A DNA stretch of 64,000 nucleotides from Micromonospora sp. WMMD812 (GTDB lineage: Bacteria; Actinomycetota; Actinomycetes; Mycobacteriales; Micromonosporaceae). Position numbers and translations under genes: made by a program. Shown piece after piece: positions 1 to 8,750 of this stretch (its first letter is position 1; every line of letters begins with the position of its first letter). Below the pieces are notes generated by a model that saw nothing but the letters and a program-made list of their open reading frames with translations, was not told the origin of the DNA and made no database searches. Where the stretch lies: contig NZ_CP114904.1 in NCBI RefSeq assembly GCF_027497215.1, positions 2,046,001-2,110,000 of the forward strand, read 5' to 3'.

Positions 1-1
1 C

Positions 2-355
2 GAGGCGTACACGGTCGAGGAGTTCCTCCGGTCCGCGCACGCCCGGCCCGACGCGTTCGACTCGCTGCTCGCCGCGCACCTGCTCGAGCACCTGCCGGCC
101 GACGAGGCCCACGCGGTGATCGCGTCGTACCTGCCGTTCGTCCGGTCCGGCGGCACGGCGGTGTTCATCACGCCGCAGGAGCGGGGCTACCGCAGCGACG
201 CGTCACACGTGCGCTTCGTGGGCTTCCCCGAAGCCGCCGCGGCCTGCCACGAACTCGGCCTGACCGTGCTGCGGCAATACTCGTTCCCGTTCCCCCGCGC
301 CCTCGGGCGCGTCTTCACCTACAACGAGTTCGTGACGGTGGCCCGACTGCCCTGA
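2..355 (+). CDS. SAM-dependent methyltransferase, C-terminal part (5' end outside window)
   Basis: Reading from base 2 gives an uninterrupted frame to a TGA at 353-355, so the gene begins before the window. The visible 117 residues look like the second half of a class I SAM methyltransferase. The segment FDSLLAAHLLEHL fits motif IV with its following helix, and SGGTAVFITP is the strand after the 'R-x-G-G' turn of motif VI. The SAM-binding GxGxG motif would lie upstream and is not seen. The substrate cannot be inferred. A second methyltransferase follows 30 bases downstream on the same strand, so the two may be co-transcribed. Confidence 0.7.
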   Translation, partial: EAYTVEEFLRSAHARPDAFDSLLAAHLLEHLPADEAHAVIASYLPFVRSGGTAVFITPQERGYRSDASHVRFVGFPEAAAACHELGLTVLRQYSFPFPRALGRVFTYNEFVTVARLP

Positions 356-385
356 CCATCCGGCCGCCCTGGCTACGGTGGGGGC

Positions 386-1033
386 ATGGGCAATCCGACC
401 CGCTGGGCCACCGACACCGGGCCCGAGCACTCGCAGTGGTACATCGACCGGTTCCGCCGGCTCGCGGCCGAGGGGGTGGACCTCGCCGGCGAGGCTCGCC
501 TGGTCGACGCGCTGGTCCCGCCCGCCTCGCGGATCCTCGATGCGGGGTCGGGCACCGGGCGGGTGGGTGCCGCCCTGGCCGCGCGGGGTCACACGGTGGT
601 CGGCGTGGACGCCGATCCGGCGCTGGTGGACGCGGCCCGCACCGACCATCCCGGCCCGCGCTGGCTGGTCGCCGACCTGGCGGAACTGGACCTGCCGGCG
701 GCCGGCGAGGCGGAGCCGTTCGACGCGGCAGTGCTGGCCGGCAACGTGCTGGCCTTCGTCGCGGTCGGCACGGAGCCGGAGGTGCTGCGCCGGCTCGCCG
801 CGCACCTGCGCCCGGACGGCGTGCTGGCAGTCGGCTTCGGCACCGACCGGGGCTACCCGCTGACCGCGTTCGACGCCGACGCGGTCGCCGCCGGGCTGCG
901 CCTGGAGCACCGCTTCGCGACCTGGGACCTGCGTCCCTGGCGGGACGACGCCGACTTCGCCGTCACCCTGCTGCGCCGCCCGGCCGACCGACACCGGCAC
1001 CAACCAGCCGCCGACACCACAAGCCGGCCGTAG
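386..1033 (+). CDS. Class I SAM-dependent methyltransferase
   Basis: The 215-residue protein is a complete Rossmann-fold methyltransferase. Motif I (LDAGSGTGRVG) lies near residue 50, the acidic residue of motif II is in VVGVDADP, and FDAAVLAGNVLAFV is motif IV. No accessory domain is present, so the methyl acceptor (small molecule or protein) is unknown. The ATG at 386 follows a G-rich stretch (GGTGGGGGC) at a suitable distance for a ribosome binding site. It is the second of three consecutive SAM-fold proteins on this strand. Confidence 0.85.
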   Translation: MGNPTRWATDTGPEHSQWYIDRFRRLAAEGVDLAGEARLVDALVPPASRILDAGSGTGRVGAALAARGHTVVGVDADPALVDAARTDHPGPRWLVADLAELDLPAAGEAEPFDAAVLAGNVLAFVAVGTEPEVLRRLAAHLRPDGVLAVGFGTDRGYPLTAFDADAVAAGLRLEHRFATWDLRPWRDDADFAVTLLRRPADRHRHQPAADTTSRP

Positions 1034-1234
1034 TCCGGCGCGGGCCGGCTCAGCCAGGGGCGGCGACGGCCCGCGCCGCCGGCGGGTCGAGCGTCGCGCC
1101 GGCGGGCACCAGGCTCACGAGGCCGGCCGGCAACCGGGCTGGCCGCACGTCGCGGTAGCCGAGCACGCCGGCCGGGCTGTGACGGCAGCCCCGGTAGCAT
1201 CCCGGAACGTAACCGGCGGAAAGAGGGCACCGAC

Positions 1235-1951
1235 GTGGGCGCGCGCTTCGAGGAACTGGCCTGGCGGGAGACCCCGATCGGCGTCATCAGCCTGCGCCGG
1301 CGGCGCGACCCCGCGCTTGAGGTCGAGGTGTACGAGGTCAAGCTCGACGACGAGTTCCTGATGTCCAGCCTCTTCCCGGTCGCGGAGATCGAGCTGGCCC
1401 GGCTGGGCCTGGCCCCGCTCGGCGGGGAACGCCTCGAGGTGGTCGTCGGCGGCCTCGGCCTCGGCTACACCGCCCGCACCGCCCTCGACGACCAGCGGGT
1501 CGGCTCGCTGCTGGTGGTCGAGGCGATCGAGGACGTGATCGACTGGCACCGTCGCGGCCTGCTGCCGTTCGCGGCCGGGCTGGCGGACGACCCGCGGACC
1601 CGGTTCGTCCACGCCGACTTCTTCGCCGCCGCCGGCGGTGCCGGGTTCGACCCGGAGCAGCCCGACCGCCGCTTCCACGCCGTGCTGCTGGACGTGGACC
1701 ACTCCCCCCGGCACGTGCTGCACCCGAGCCACGCCGCCTTCTACACACCGGAAGGGCTGCGCCGGCTCGCCGACCACCTGCACCCCGGCGGGGTGTTCGC
1801 CCTGTGGTCGGACGACCCGCCGGACCCGGAATTCGAGGCGGTCCTCGCCGCGGTGTTCGCCACCTCCGGGGCGCACGTCGTCCCGTTTCCCAACCCGCTG
1901 ACCGGTGGGGAGTCGGCGAACACCGTCTACGTCGCGCAACGGGCCCCCTGA
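1235..1951 (+). CDS. Spermidine synthase-like SAM-fold protein
   Basis: The 238-residue protein has the fold of polyamine synthases. VVVGGLGLGYTARTAL near residue 69 matches the nucleotide-binding loop, LLVVEAIEDVIDWH supplies the acidic residue that would hold the cofactor ribose, and LLDVDHSP resembles the catalytic-face segment. Members of this group in actinomycetes are often annotated as spermidine synthase, but many lack proof of aminopropyl transfer, so the reaction is uncertain. The GTG start at 1235 follows AAAGAGGG, a fair ribosome binding site. The gene stands alone and faces the acyl-CoA dehydrogenase gene tail to tail. Confidence 0.7.
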   Translation: MGARFEELAWRETPIGVISLRRRRDPALEVEVYEVKLDDEFLMSSLFPVAEIELARLGLAPLGGERLEVVVGGLGLGYTARTALDDQRVGSLLVVEAIEDVIDWHRRGLLPFAAGLADDPRTRFVHADFFAAAGGAGFDPEQPDRRFHAVLLDVDHSPRHVLHPSHAAFYTPEGLRRLADHLHPGGVFALWSDDPPDPEFEAVLAAVFATSGAHVVPFPNPLTGGESANTVYVAQRAP

Positions 1952-2030
1952 ACGCCCGGGGCCGGACAACGCCCCAGGTCAGGCGTGATACGCGGAGCAC
2001 CGGGACGCCGCCCGGCGACGCGGGCGGCGG

Positions 2031-3851
2031 TCAGAACCAGTCGTCGCGCATCTCCAGCGTCGTGCGGTCGAGGCTGGCCAACAGGTCGAACTGCGGGACG
2101 GTGCGGGGCAGCTCGTACCGGAAGAAGTAGCGGGCCGCCTGCCGCTTGCCGGCATGCAGGTCGGCGTCCGCGCCGGTGTCGCCCGCTTCCGCCGCGGCGT
2201 CCACGGCGAGCACCTGCTCCAGCCACATCCAGGCGATGACCACGTGGCCGACGGCCTCCAGGTACAGGCTGGCGTTGGCCAGCGCGACCTCCGGGTCGCC
2301 GCCGGCCCACAGCCGGCGGGTGACCGTGGAGATCCGGTCGACCGCCGCGCCGAGCGGCCCCGCCAGCTCCGCGGTCTCCCCACCGGCCTGCCGGGCCCGG
2401 TGGACCGTGGCGCTGATCGTGTCGGCCAGCACCGCCAGGCCCGCCCCCTCGCCCATGGTGACCTTGCGGCCGAGCAGGTCCAACGCCTGGATGCCGTGGG
2501 TGCCCTCGTGGATCGGGTTGAGCCGGTTGTCCCGCCAGTGCTGTTCGACGTCGTGGTCGCGGGTGTAGCCGGCGCCACCGTGCACCTGGATCGCCAGGTC
2601 GTTGGCGGCCAGGCACCACTGCGACGGCCAGCTCTTCGCGATCGGGGTGAGCACGTCCAGCAGCAGGCGCGCCCGGTCGCGGCCGACCCGGTCCGGTGCC
2701 GTCCGCTCCTCGTCGAGCAGCCGTCCGCAGTAGAGCACCAGCGCCAGCGCGCCCTCCACGTAGCTCTTCTGCGCCAGCAGCATCCGCCGGACGTCGGGAT
2801 GCGCGACGATCGGCACCTGCGGCGCGGTGGGGTCCTTGGCGGTGAGCGGGCGGCCCTGTGGCCGCTGCCGGGCGTACGCCAGGGACTTGAGGTAGCCGGT
2901 GTAGCCGAGCGCGGTGGCGCCGGCGCCGACCCCGATGCGCGCCTCGTTCATCATGTGGAACATCTGGGCCAACCCCTGGTGCGGCTCGCCGACGAGGTAA
3001 CCGACGGCGCCGGGCCGACCGTCGGGGCGGTGCCCGCCGTCGCCGAAGCTGAGCAGGGTGTTGGTGGTGCCGCGGTAGCCCATCTTGTGGTTGAGGCCGA
3101 CCAGCACGACGTCGTTGCGCCCGCCGAGCGCGCCGTCCGCGCCGACCAGCACCTTCGGCACGATGAACAGCGAGATGCCCTTCACCCCGGGCGGCCCGCC
3201 GGGGATCCTCGCCAGCACCAGGTGGACGATGTTCTCGGCCAGCTCGTGGTCCCCACCGGAGATCCACATCTTGGTGCCGTGCAGCCGGTAGGTGCCGTCG
3301 TCCTGCGGCTCGGCGCGGGTGGTGATGTCCGCCAGCGAGCTGCCGGCCTGCGGCTCGGAGAGGCACATGGTGCCGAAGAAGCGGCCCTCCACCATCGGGC
3401 GTACCCAGGTGTCGACCTGTTCCGGGCTGCCGTGTGCCAGCAGCAGGTTGGCGTTGCCGAGGGTCAGGAACGGGTACGCCGAGGTGCCCACGTTCGCCGC
3501 CTGGAACCAGGCGAAGCAGGCCGCGGCGACGGCGTGCGGCAGCTGCATCCCGCCGACCGAGGCGTCCAGGGTGGACGCCAGCAGCCCGGTGCCGGCGAAC
3601 ACGTCCAGCGCCGCCTTCACCTCCGGGATCGTCCGGACCCGGTCGCCGTCGACGGTGGGCTCGGCGAGATCGGCGGCCCGGTTGTGCGGGGCGAAGTGCG
3701 CGGTGGCCACCCGTTCGGCGAGGTCCAGCACCGCGTCGAAGGTCTCCTGGGAGTGCTCGGCGTAGCGGGGCCGCTCGGTCAACCGGGCGATGTCCAGCCA
3801 GTCGTACAGCAGGAACCGCAGGTCACGGCGGGAGAGCAGGGTGGACGGCAC
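2031..3851 (-). CDS. Acyl-CoA dehydrogenase (long FadE5-like form)
   Basis: This FAD enzyme would introduce the alpha-beta double bond into acyl-CoA thioesters in fatty-acid oxidation. It is about 606 residues, matching the long actinobacterial class rather than the roughly 380-residue short class. The FAD/substrate segment GTMCLSEPQAGSSLADI is present in the middle domain, and the catalytic-base region reads IHEGTHGIQALDLLGRK. An extra C-terminal helical domain follows. The GTG at 3851 has AGGAGA four bases upstream. A GTG at 3872 would add seven residues but has no visible ribosome binding site. The AAA ATPase gene ends 50 bases upstream on the same strand. Confidence 0.9.
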   Translation of the reverse strand: MPSTLLSRRDLRFLLYDWLDIARLTERPRYAEHSQETFDAVLDLAERVATAHFAPHNRAADLAEPTVDGDRVRTIPEVKAALDVFAGTGLLASTLDASVGGMQLPHAVAAACFAWFQAANVGTSAYPFLTLGNANLLLAHGSPEQVDTWVRPMVEGRFFGTMCLSEPQAGSSLADITTRAEPQDDGTYRLHGTKMWISGGDHELAENIVHLVLARIPGGPPGVKGISLFIVPKVLVGADGALGGRNDVVLVGLNHKMGYRGTTNTLLSFGDGGHRPDGRPGAVGYLVGEPHQGLAQMFHMMNEARIGVGAGATALGYTGYLKSLAYARQRPQGRPLTAKDPTAPQVPIVAHPDVRRMLLAQKSYVEGALALVLYCGRLLDEERTAPDRVGRDRARLLLDVLTPIAKSWPSQWCLAANDLAIQVHGGAGYTRDHDVEQHWRDNRLNPIHEGTHGIQALDLLGRKVTMGEGAGLAVLADTISATVHRARQAGGETAELAGPLGAAVDRISTVTRRLWAGGDPEVALANASLYLEAVGHVVIAWMWLEQVLAVDAAAEAGDTGADADLHAGKRQAARYFFRYELPRTVPQFDLLASLDRTTLEMRDDWF

Positions 3852-3901
3852 GGGTCTCCTCTCGTCAGCCACGCGGCCGGCGCGCCCCGGCCGGCGGGCG
3901 G

Positions 3902-5431
3902 TCAGCCGCGGCGTAGCCCGGCGATCGCCTCCCGCAGGTCATCCTGGCTGATCGGGCCGACCGGCGCACCACCGGTCGCCTCGCGCATCGCCTTCGCGAG
4001 TTGCACCCGGCGCAGCACCTCGCGGAGGTCCGCGCCGGTCAGCCCGGGGCTGAGGGCGGCCAGCCCGGCCGGGTCGACGTCGTCGGCGAACATCCGGAAG
4101 GCGGTGGACTCGTGGCGGTCGACGAGTTCCCGGATCATCTTGGTGATGATCTCGCCGCGACCGGCCTCGTCCGGCGGCGGGATCGACAACTTGACGTCGA
4201 ACCGGCCGGAGCGGATCAGCGAGGCGTCCACACGCTGCGGGAAGTTCGTGGTGGCCACCACGATGACGTTCGGGTTCTCCTCGATCAGCGTGTTCATCTC
4301 CTGCTTGAAGATCCCGGCCACCGCGTTCACCGCCTGGCTCGCGGCGTCGCCGCCGGCTCCGGCGTAGCTGATGATGCTGTCGAACTCGTCGAAGAGCAGC
4401 ACGGTCGGCCCGCGGTACCGGCGCGCCTCGCGGAAGATCTGCTTGATGTTCCGCTCGGAACCGCCGAGCCACTTGTCCAGGATCTCCGGGGTGCGGATCT
4501 CCCGGAACTCCGCGCCGATCTCGTTGGCCAGGGCCCGGGCCAGCATGGTCTTGCCGGTGCCCGGCGGGCCGTACAGCAGGATGCCCTGCGGCCGGCGGGC
4601 CCCCCAGCGTGCCATCACCTGGGGATGGCGGAACGAGATCGCGATCTCCCGGAACCGGGCGACCACCTCGTCGAGGCCGCCGACCTGGTCGAGGGTGACC
4701 GACTCGCTGGGCGGCGCCGGGCGCGCCGGCGTCGGGCCGGTCGGGCGGGCGAGCACGTACGTCCCGCCGCGCAGCACCCGGGGCTCCGGGTCGTCGCCGG
4801 CGATCTCGCGGACGACCTGGAGGACCACCGTGACCAGGGCCCGCACGTGCGCCGGGGTGACCGCCCCGGCGGGCGTCTCGGCGCGTACGGTGACGAGCCG
4901 GCCGCCGCCGACGGCCGGCTCGTCGGTGATCTCCGGGTCGAGCCCCAGCTCGACGGCCGCGCGCAGCACCGCCACGCCGGCCGGGTCGCCGACCGGCGGC
5001 CGCTCGGCCACCACCGCGGGAGCCGGACGGTCCAGGCCGAGCCGGCGGGACGCCTCGGCCGCCACCCGCCCGGCCCGGGCGGCCAGCGGCCCGACCGGTA
5101 CGCCGGTCGCGGCGAGTCGGCGCACGAGCAGCACGCCGGCGGGGCCGGCAGCGCCGACCGCGAGCCAGCGCAGCGGGTTGTCGGCGCGTCCGGCCGGGGT
5201 GGTGCGGATCGTGGCGGCCAGCCGGCAGGTCGGCGTCCCGGCGGCGGTGGTCGTGGTCAGGGTGAGCTGGACCTGGTCGACCGGTGCGGGGAACGGGCCG
5301 TCCAGCCGCAGCGTGACCGGCCCGGTGCGCGCCAGCGCGAGGAGCGCGTCGGGGTCGACGATGGTGAGCCGGCAGCCGAAGAGCTCGACGGTGTCGGCGA
5401 CCGGCCGCAGGCGGTGCTCCGGGTCCGGCAT
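3902..5431 (-). CDS. AAA+ ATPase, proteasomal-ATPase/Cdc48-like
   Basis: The 509-residue protein has one AAA module in its C-terminal half. Walker A (GPPGTGKT) is near residue 285, Walker B plus the following acidic residues (VLLFDEFDSI) near 345, sensor 1 in VVATTNFPQRVD, and the arginine-finger region in LIRSGRFDVKLSIPPPDE. These are the signs of protein-remodelling ATPases of the Cdc48/26S type. The first 250 residues match no domain I recognise and may form a substrate-binding part. The ATG at 5431 is preceded by GGGGG. The target and partners are unknown, and no proteasome or protease gene is adjacent. Confidence 0.85.
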   Translation of the reverse strand: MPDPEHRLRPVADTVELFGCRLTIVDPDALLALARTGPVTLRLDGPFPAPVDQVQLTLTTTTAAGTPTCRLAATIRTTPAGRADNPLRWLAVGAAGPAGVLLVRRLAATGVPVGPLAARAGRVAAEASRRLGLDRPAPAVVAERPPVGDPAGVAVLRAAVELGLDPEITDEPAVGGGRLVTVRAETPAGAVTPAHVRALVTVVLQVVREIAGDDPEPRVLRGGTYVLARPTGPTPARPAPPSESVTLDQVGGLDEVVARFREIAISFRHPQVMARWGARRPQGILLYGPPGTGKTMLARALANEIGAEFREIRTPEILDKWLGGSERNIKQIFREARRYRGPTVLLFDEFDSIISYAGAGGDAASQAVNAVAGIFKQEMNTLIEENPNVIVVATTNFPQRVDASLIRSGRFDVKLSIPPPDEAGRGEIITKMIRELVDRHESTAFRMFADDVDPAGLAALSPGLTGADLREVLRRVQLAKAMREATGGAPVGPISQDDLREAIAGLRRG

Positions 5432-5556
5432 GGCACCCCCGTTTCTTGAACGGCGCTGATCAGCTGAAGTCTGGCACCTGCCCGGGGCACCCGCCACCGG
5501 ACGGCCGCCGCCTCCGGCGGCGCGGGTGCGTGGCGGACGGTGGCAGGATCGGCCAC

Positions 5557-5958
5557 GTGGACCGTCGAGGTGTGCCGGCGCTCGCGCTGGGATTCGCGGC
5601 CGGGCTGCTGGCCGGCTGCACATCGCCGCCGTACCCGCTGCCGGACCGGGCGGCGGCCGACGTGCGGGCCGAGGAGGAGCGGCTGGCCGGCCTGCTGCCC
5701 CGGCCGCTGCTCGACGGCCCCGGCACCTGCCGGGTGCGTCTGCTCGGGCGGGACGGCGCCGTCTCGTACGCCTGGGCTCACTGCACCGGCCCGGCGGGGG
5801 CCGGCGGCGCGGCCGGTGTCTCGGTGCCGGTCCGGGTGGAGGGTGACGCGGTGGGCGTGCCGGAGGACGGCGCCGGCTATCCCGAGAGCGTGCGCCGGCT
5901 GTTCCCGCACGACCTGGCCGAGGCCGTCCTGGACGACCCGGACCGGCTGCGCCCCTGA
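5557..5958 (+). CDS. Small putative lipoprotein
   Basis: The 133-residue product starts at GTG 5557. It has two arginines, a hydrophobic stretch and a lipobox LLAGC with the cysteine at residue 21, as expected for export and lipid anchoring to the outer face of the membrane. The mature part has a Cys pair (GTCRV, AHCTG) that could form a disulfide. No known domain is recognised. It is divergent from the AAA ATPase gene with about 125 bases between starts. An in-frame start further upstream would put a charged non-signal extension ahead of the lipobox, so GTG 5557 is preferred. Confidence 0.6.
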   Translation: MDRRGVPALALGFAAGLLAGCTSPPYPLPDRAAADVRAEEERLAGLLPRPLLDGPGTCRVRLLGRDGAVSYAWAHCTGPAGAGGAAGVSVPVRVEGDAVGVPEDGAGYPESVRRLFPHDLAEAVLDDPDRLRP

Positions 5959-6026
5959 CCCGGCACCGCCGGCAACCACGCGCCGCCGACCCAGCGCGCC
6001 GCGGGGCCGCGCGCTGGGCCGCCGGG

Positions 6027-6794
6027 TCAGCGGCCGAACGTGCGGTCGAGCAGCTCGAACATCGCGGCCCAGTGCCGTTCGGTGGCCGGGGCGTCGTACT
6101 GCGGGGTGTCGGCCATTGTGAAGCCGTGGGCCGCCCCCGGGTACACCTCCGACCGGTACCGCACCGCGGCGGCGTCCAGGGTCCGCTCCAGCTCCGCGAT
6201 CTGCGCGGCGGTCATCGACCCGTCCTGGTCGGCGTGACCGAAGTACAGCTCGCCGGTGACCGAGCCCACGCCCCGGTGCGGGCTGTCGGGTGCGTCGGTG
6301 ACCACCCGGCCGGCGTGGAAGCTGGCCAGCGCGGCGATCCGGTCGGGGTGCGCCTCGATGGCGCGCAGCGCGTTCATCCCGCCCATGCAGTACCCCACCG
6401 CGGCGGCCGGCCCGGCGGCGACGTCGTCACGCGCCGCGAGGAAATCCAGGTACGCCCCGGTGTCCCGACTGACCACGTCGGGCGTCAGCGCTCCGATGTG
6501 CGGCATGATCTGGCCGAAGATGGCGCCCCGTTGGTCCGGTTCGCCCAGCCGGGACAGGTCGAACAGCGGCGCCCGGCCGGCCCGGTAGAACAGGTTGGGC
6601 GCCAGCACCAGGTAGCCCCGGGCGGCGATCCGCTCGGCCATCTCGGCCAGCCGGGGCCGCAGTCCGAACGCGTCCATGAAGACGAGGACGGCCGGGAACG
6701 GACCCTCGCCGTCGGGCCGCACGAGGTACGCGTCCGCGACCCCGTCCGCGGTCTTGACGTCCACCGTCGTGGTGCGCACCCGCAGCCTCCTCAC
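6027..6794 (-). CDS. Dienelactone hydrolase family protein
   Basis: This alpha/beta hydrolase has 255 residues, the usual length for the family. The nucleophile elbow GYCMGGM places a cysteine at about residue 136, as in dienelactone hydrolases. The acid is likely in FGHADQD (about 189-191) and the histidine in GAAHGF (about 223), completing a Cys-Asp-His triad. Known members open dienelactones in chlorocatechol breakdown, but many actinomycete homologues have unknown ester substrates. The GTG start is at 6794. The gene is not in an obvious catabolic operon. Confidence 0.85.
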   Translation of the reverse strand: MRRLRVRTTTVDVKTADGVADAYLVRPDGEGPFPAVLVFMDAFGLRPRLAEMAERIAARGYLVLAPNLFYRAGRAPLFDLSRLGEPDQRGAIFGQIMPHIGALTPDVVSRDTGAYLDFLAARDDVAAGPAAAVGYCMGGMNALRAIEAHPDRIAALASFHAGRVVTDAPDSPHRGVGSVTGELYFGHADQDGSMTAAQIAELERTLDAAAVRYRSEVYPGAAHGFTMADTPQYDAPATERHWAAMFELLDRTFGR

Positions 6795-6884
6795 GGACCA
6801 CCGTTGCCGTCCCCGCGAACGCTACGCCGCGGGTCGTTGCCCGACGCGACAGGCCCGGCCGTTCCGCTCCGGCCCGCACTCACC

Positions 6885-7415
6885 TCATCCGGGCAGCTTC
6901 TCGAACAGCTCGTTCGGCGTGTCGTAGTACCTCGTCGTGCGGCCCAGGTGCGTCATGCCGAGCCGCCGGCAGACGGCCTGGGAGGCGTGGTTCTCGGGGT
7001 CGGTGACGGCGAGGACTCGCGCCAGACCGCGGCGGAACGCGTCGTCGAGGACCGCCGCCGCCGCCTCGGTGGCGTAGCCGTGACCCCAGGCGTCCGGATG
7101 CAGATGCCAGCCGATCTCGACGTCGTCCCGCCCGGTGTCAGCCTGGCTGGTCGACCGGCGTATCGGCTTGAGCAGAAGGTTTCCGACCAGTCGGTCCTCC
7201 GCAGCCGTGGTGATGGCCCAGATGCCGTGCACCGGGTCGTCCACAGCGCGCCGCCGGGCGATCGAGGCGAGGGCGTCCTCGCGGGTGCGCATGGTCGTGG
7301 GATGGGCGCCCAGGAAGCGCACGACCTCCCAGCGCGACTCGAGGTCCAGGAGGAAATCGGCGTCGTCGTCGCGCCACGGGCGCAGCGCGAGACGGTGGCT
7401 GGCGATGGTGCGCAC
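6885..7415 (-). CDS. GNAT acetyltransferase, RimJ/RimL type
   Basis: About 176 residues from the GTG at 7415. It opens with the sequence TIASHRLALRPW typical of RimJ/RimL-like N-acetyltransferases. The acetyl-CoA loop is in the region DAWGHGYATEAAAAVLDDAF, and the end contains NHASQAVCRRLGMTHLGR, the usual beta-helix near the substrate channel. It transfers acetyl from acetyl-CoA to an unknown amine. An upstream in-frame start at 7457 would add 14 residues not seen in the family. The TetR gene lies upstream on the same strand. Confidence 0.8.
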   Translation of the reverse strand: MRTIASHRLALRPWRDDDADFLLDLESRWEVVRFLGAHPTTMRTREDALASIARRRAVDDPVHGIWAITTAAEDRLVGNLLLKPIRRSTSQADTGRDDVEIGWHLHPDAWGHGYATEAAAAVLDDAFRRGLARVLAVTDPENHASQAVCRRLGMTHLGRTTRYYDTPNELFEKLPG

Positions 7416-7461
7416 GCCGCCGAATCTAGTGGGCACCCCGTACGCCGCCGAGCCCACGGCC

Positions 7462-8154
7462 TCAGTCGGCGGGCTCGGCGGCGAGCAGCCCGGTCAGCAG
7501 GCTCCGGAGGGTCCGCTCGAAGAGGTCCGTGCCGGGAGCGGGCACCGTGGGTCGGGTGAAGGCGGCGACCAGATGCGGGTACGCCGTGAGGTCGAGGCCG
7601 GCGAAGGTGACCGGCTGGGCGGTGGCCTCGCTGCGGGCGAAGAGGCTGACCACCCCGGTCATCATCGCGATCGCCTCGAACTTGGCGGTGGCCGCGCAAG
7701 GAATCGGCTCCAGGACCCGTAGGCAGTTGTCGAACCAGGCCAGGCTCTGCGGGCCGACGCCGGACGCCCGGTGGTTCACGTCGACCAGCCACGGGTGGCG
7801 CCGGTACAGCGCCAGTTGCCGGCGGGCCAGCAGCAGCATGGTGTCCAGCCAGTCGCCGTCCGACTCCGGATAGGGCCGCAGTTCGCCCGCGGCCCGGTCG
7901 GTCATCAGGTCCAGCAGGTCGTCGCGAGACGACAGGTACCGGTAGAGCGATCCGGCGCTGGTGCCCAGCGCGGTGGCCAGCGCGCGCATCGACACCGCGC
8001 CGATGCCCTGGGCGTCGGCCAGGGCGATGGCGGCCGCCACGATGTCGTCCCGGTTGTGTCCCGGGGTCGGTCCACGGCTGCCGCGCTCCGGCCTGGCCCA
8101 GATCGGCTGCCGGTCGGCACCGCTCTCGCCGGGCCCCGTGGATGCGTCGCTCAC
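7462..8154 (-). CDS. TetR family transcriptional regulator
   Basis: A 230-residue repressor. The N-terminal helix-turn-helix is in ALADAQGIGAVSMRALATAL and GTSAGSLYRYLSSRDDLL (about residues 47-85). It is followed by a helical ligand-binding domain that resembles the TetR C-terminal family. The GTG start at 8154 lacks a ribosome binding site but is preceded at six bases by TAGAGT, which fits a -10 box for a leaderless transcript. The GNAT gene downstream is 46 bases away and could be its target. The effector is unknown. Confidence 0.85.
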   Translation of the reverse strand: MSDASTGPGESGADRQPIWARPERGSRGPTPGHNRDDIVAAAIALADAQGIGAVSMRALATALGTSAGSLYRYLSSRDDLLDLMTDRAAGELRPYPESDGDWLDTMLLLARRQLALYRRHPWLVDVNHRASGVGPQSLAWFDNCLRVLEPIPCAATAKFEAIAMMTGVVSLFARSEATAQPVTFAGLDLTAYPHLVAAFTRPTVPAPGTDLFERTLRSLLTGLLAAEPAD

Positions 8155-8254
8155 GGAACCACTCTAAAACCGCGAACCCCGTTCGCCGTTTATCGAGGCG
8201 CGATCACCGCCGCTGGTCGGCGGCGGGCGCCGCGCCGGCACCCGCCGCCTCGGT

Positions 8255-8743
8255 TCAGCAGCTCTCCTTCGCCTCGCGCCGGAACTCGGACTCGGTGACC
8301 GCCTTCCGTTCACCGGCGGCCTCACCCACCAGGACCTGGTCCGGAGCCAGCGCCGCCAACTCCTCCACGGTGAAGTGGACCGGGAAGGACGTCTCGCCGC
8401 CGTCGGCGGCGGACACGGTGTACTCCCGGCCGGGCTCGAAGGCGGTGAGCGTCCCTTCGGTGACCGTCCACCCGGCCGGCAGTTGCAACAACCGGACCTC
8501 GGTCGACGCGGCGCCGGTGTCCCGGTCCACGTCCCACTGCACCCGCGGGGTGACTCCCACCGTCGAGACGCTCACGCCGTCGGCCTCGAACCCGTCGCAG
8601 GCGGCCACGAGTAGCGTCGGATGACCGTCCACACTGCGCAACGCTGCCACCCGCTTGGCCGCCGGGGTGCAGGCGGCCAGCGTGCCGAGCGTGGCGGCGG
8701 CCGCGAGAGCCGCCACCAGCCGGACGAGCCGGGGCGCCGTCAT
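8255..8743 (-). CDS. Putative lipoprotein partnered with the ALF-repeat protein
   Basis: 162 residues from the ATG at 8743. It has a signal peptide with lipobox TLAAC (Cys at residue 25), so the mature protein should be lipid-anchored outside the membrane. The rest has no recognised domain; a cysteine is the last residue. It begins seven bases after the stop of the 1134-residue ALF-repeat protein, so the two are almost certainly co-transcribed. Position and cell location would suit an accessory or immunity role for the HEARH domain encoded upstream, but that is inference only. Confidence 0.65.
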   Translation of the reverse strand: MTAPRLVRLVAALAAAATLGTLAACTPAAKRVAALRSVDGHPTLLVAACDGFEADGVSVSTVGVTPRVQWDVDRDTGAASTEVRLLQLPAGWTVTEGTLTAFEPGREYTVSAADGGETSFPVHFTVEELAALAPDQVLVGEAAGERKAVTESEFRREAKESC

Positions 8744-8750
8744 CGTCGGC

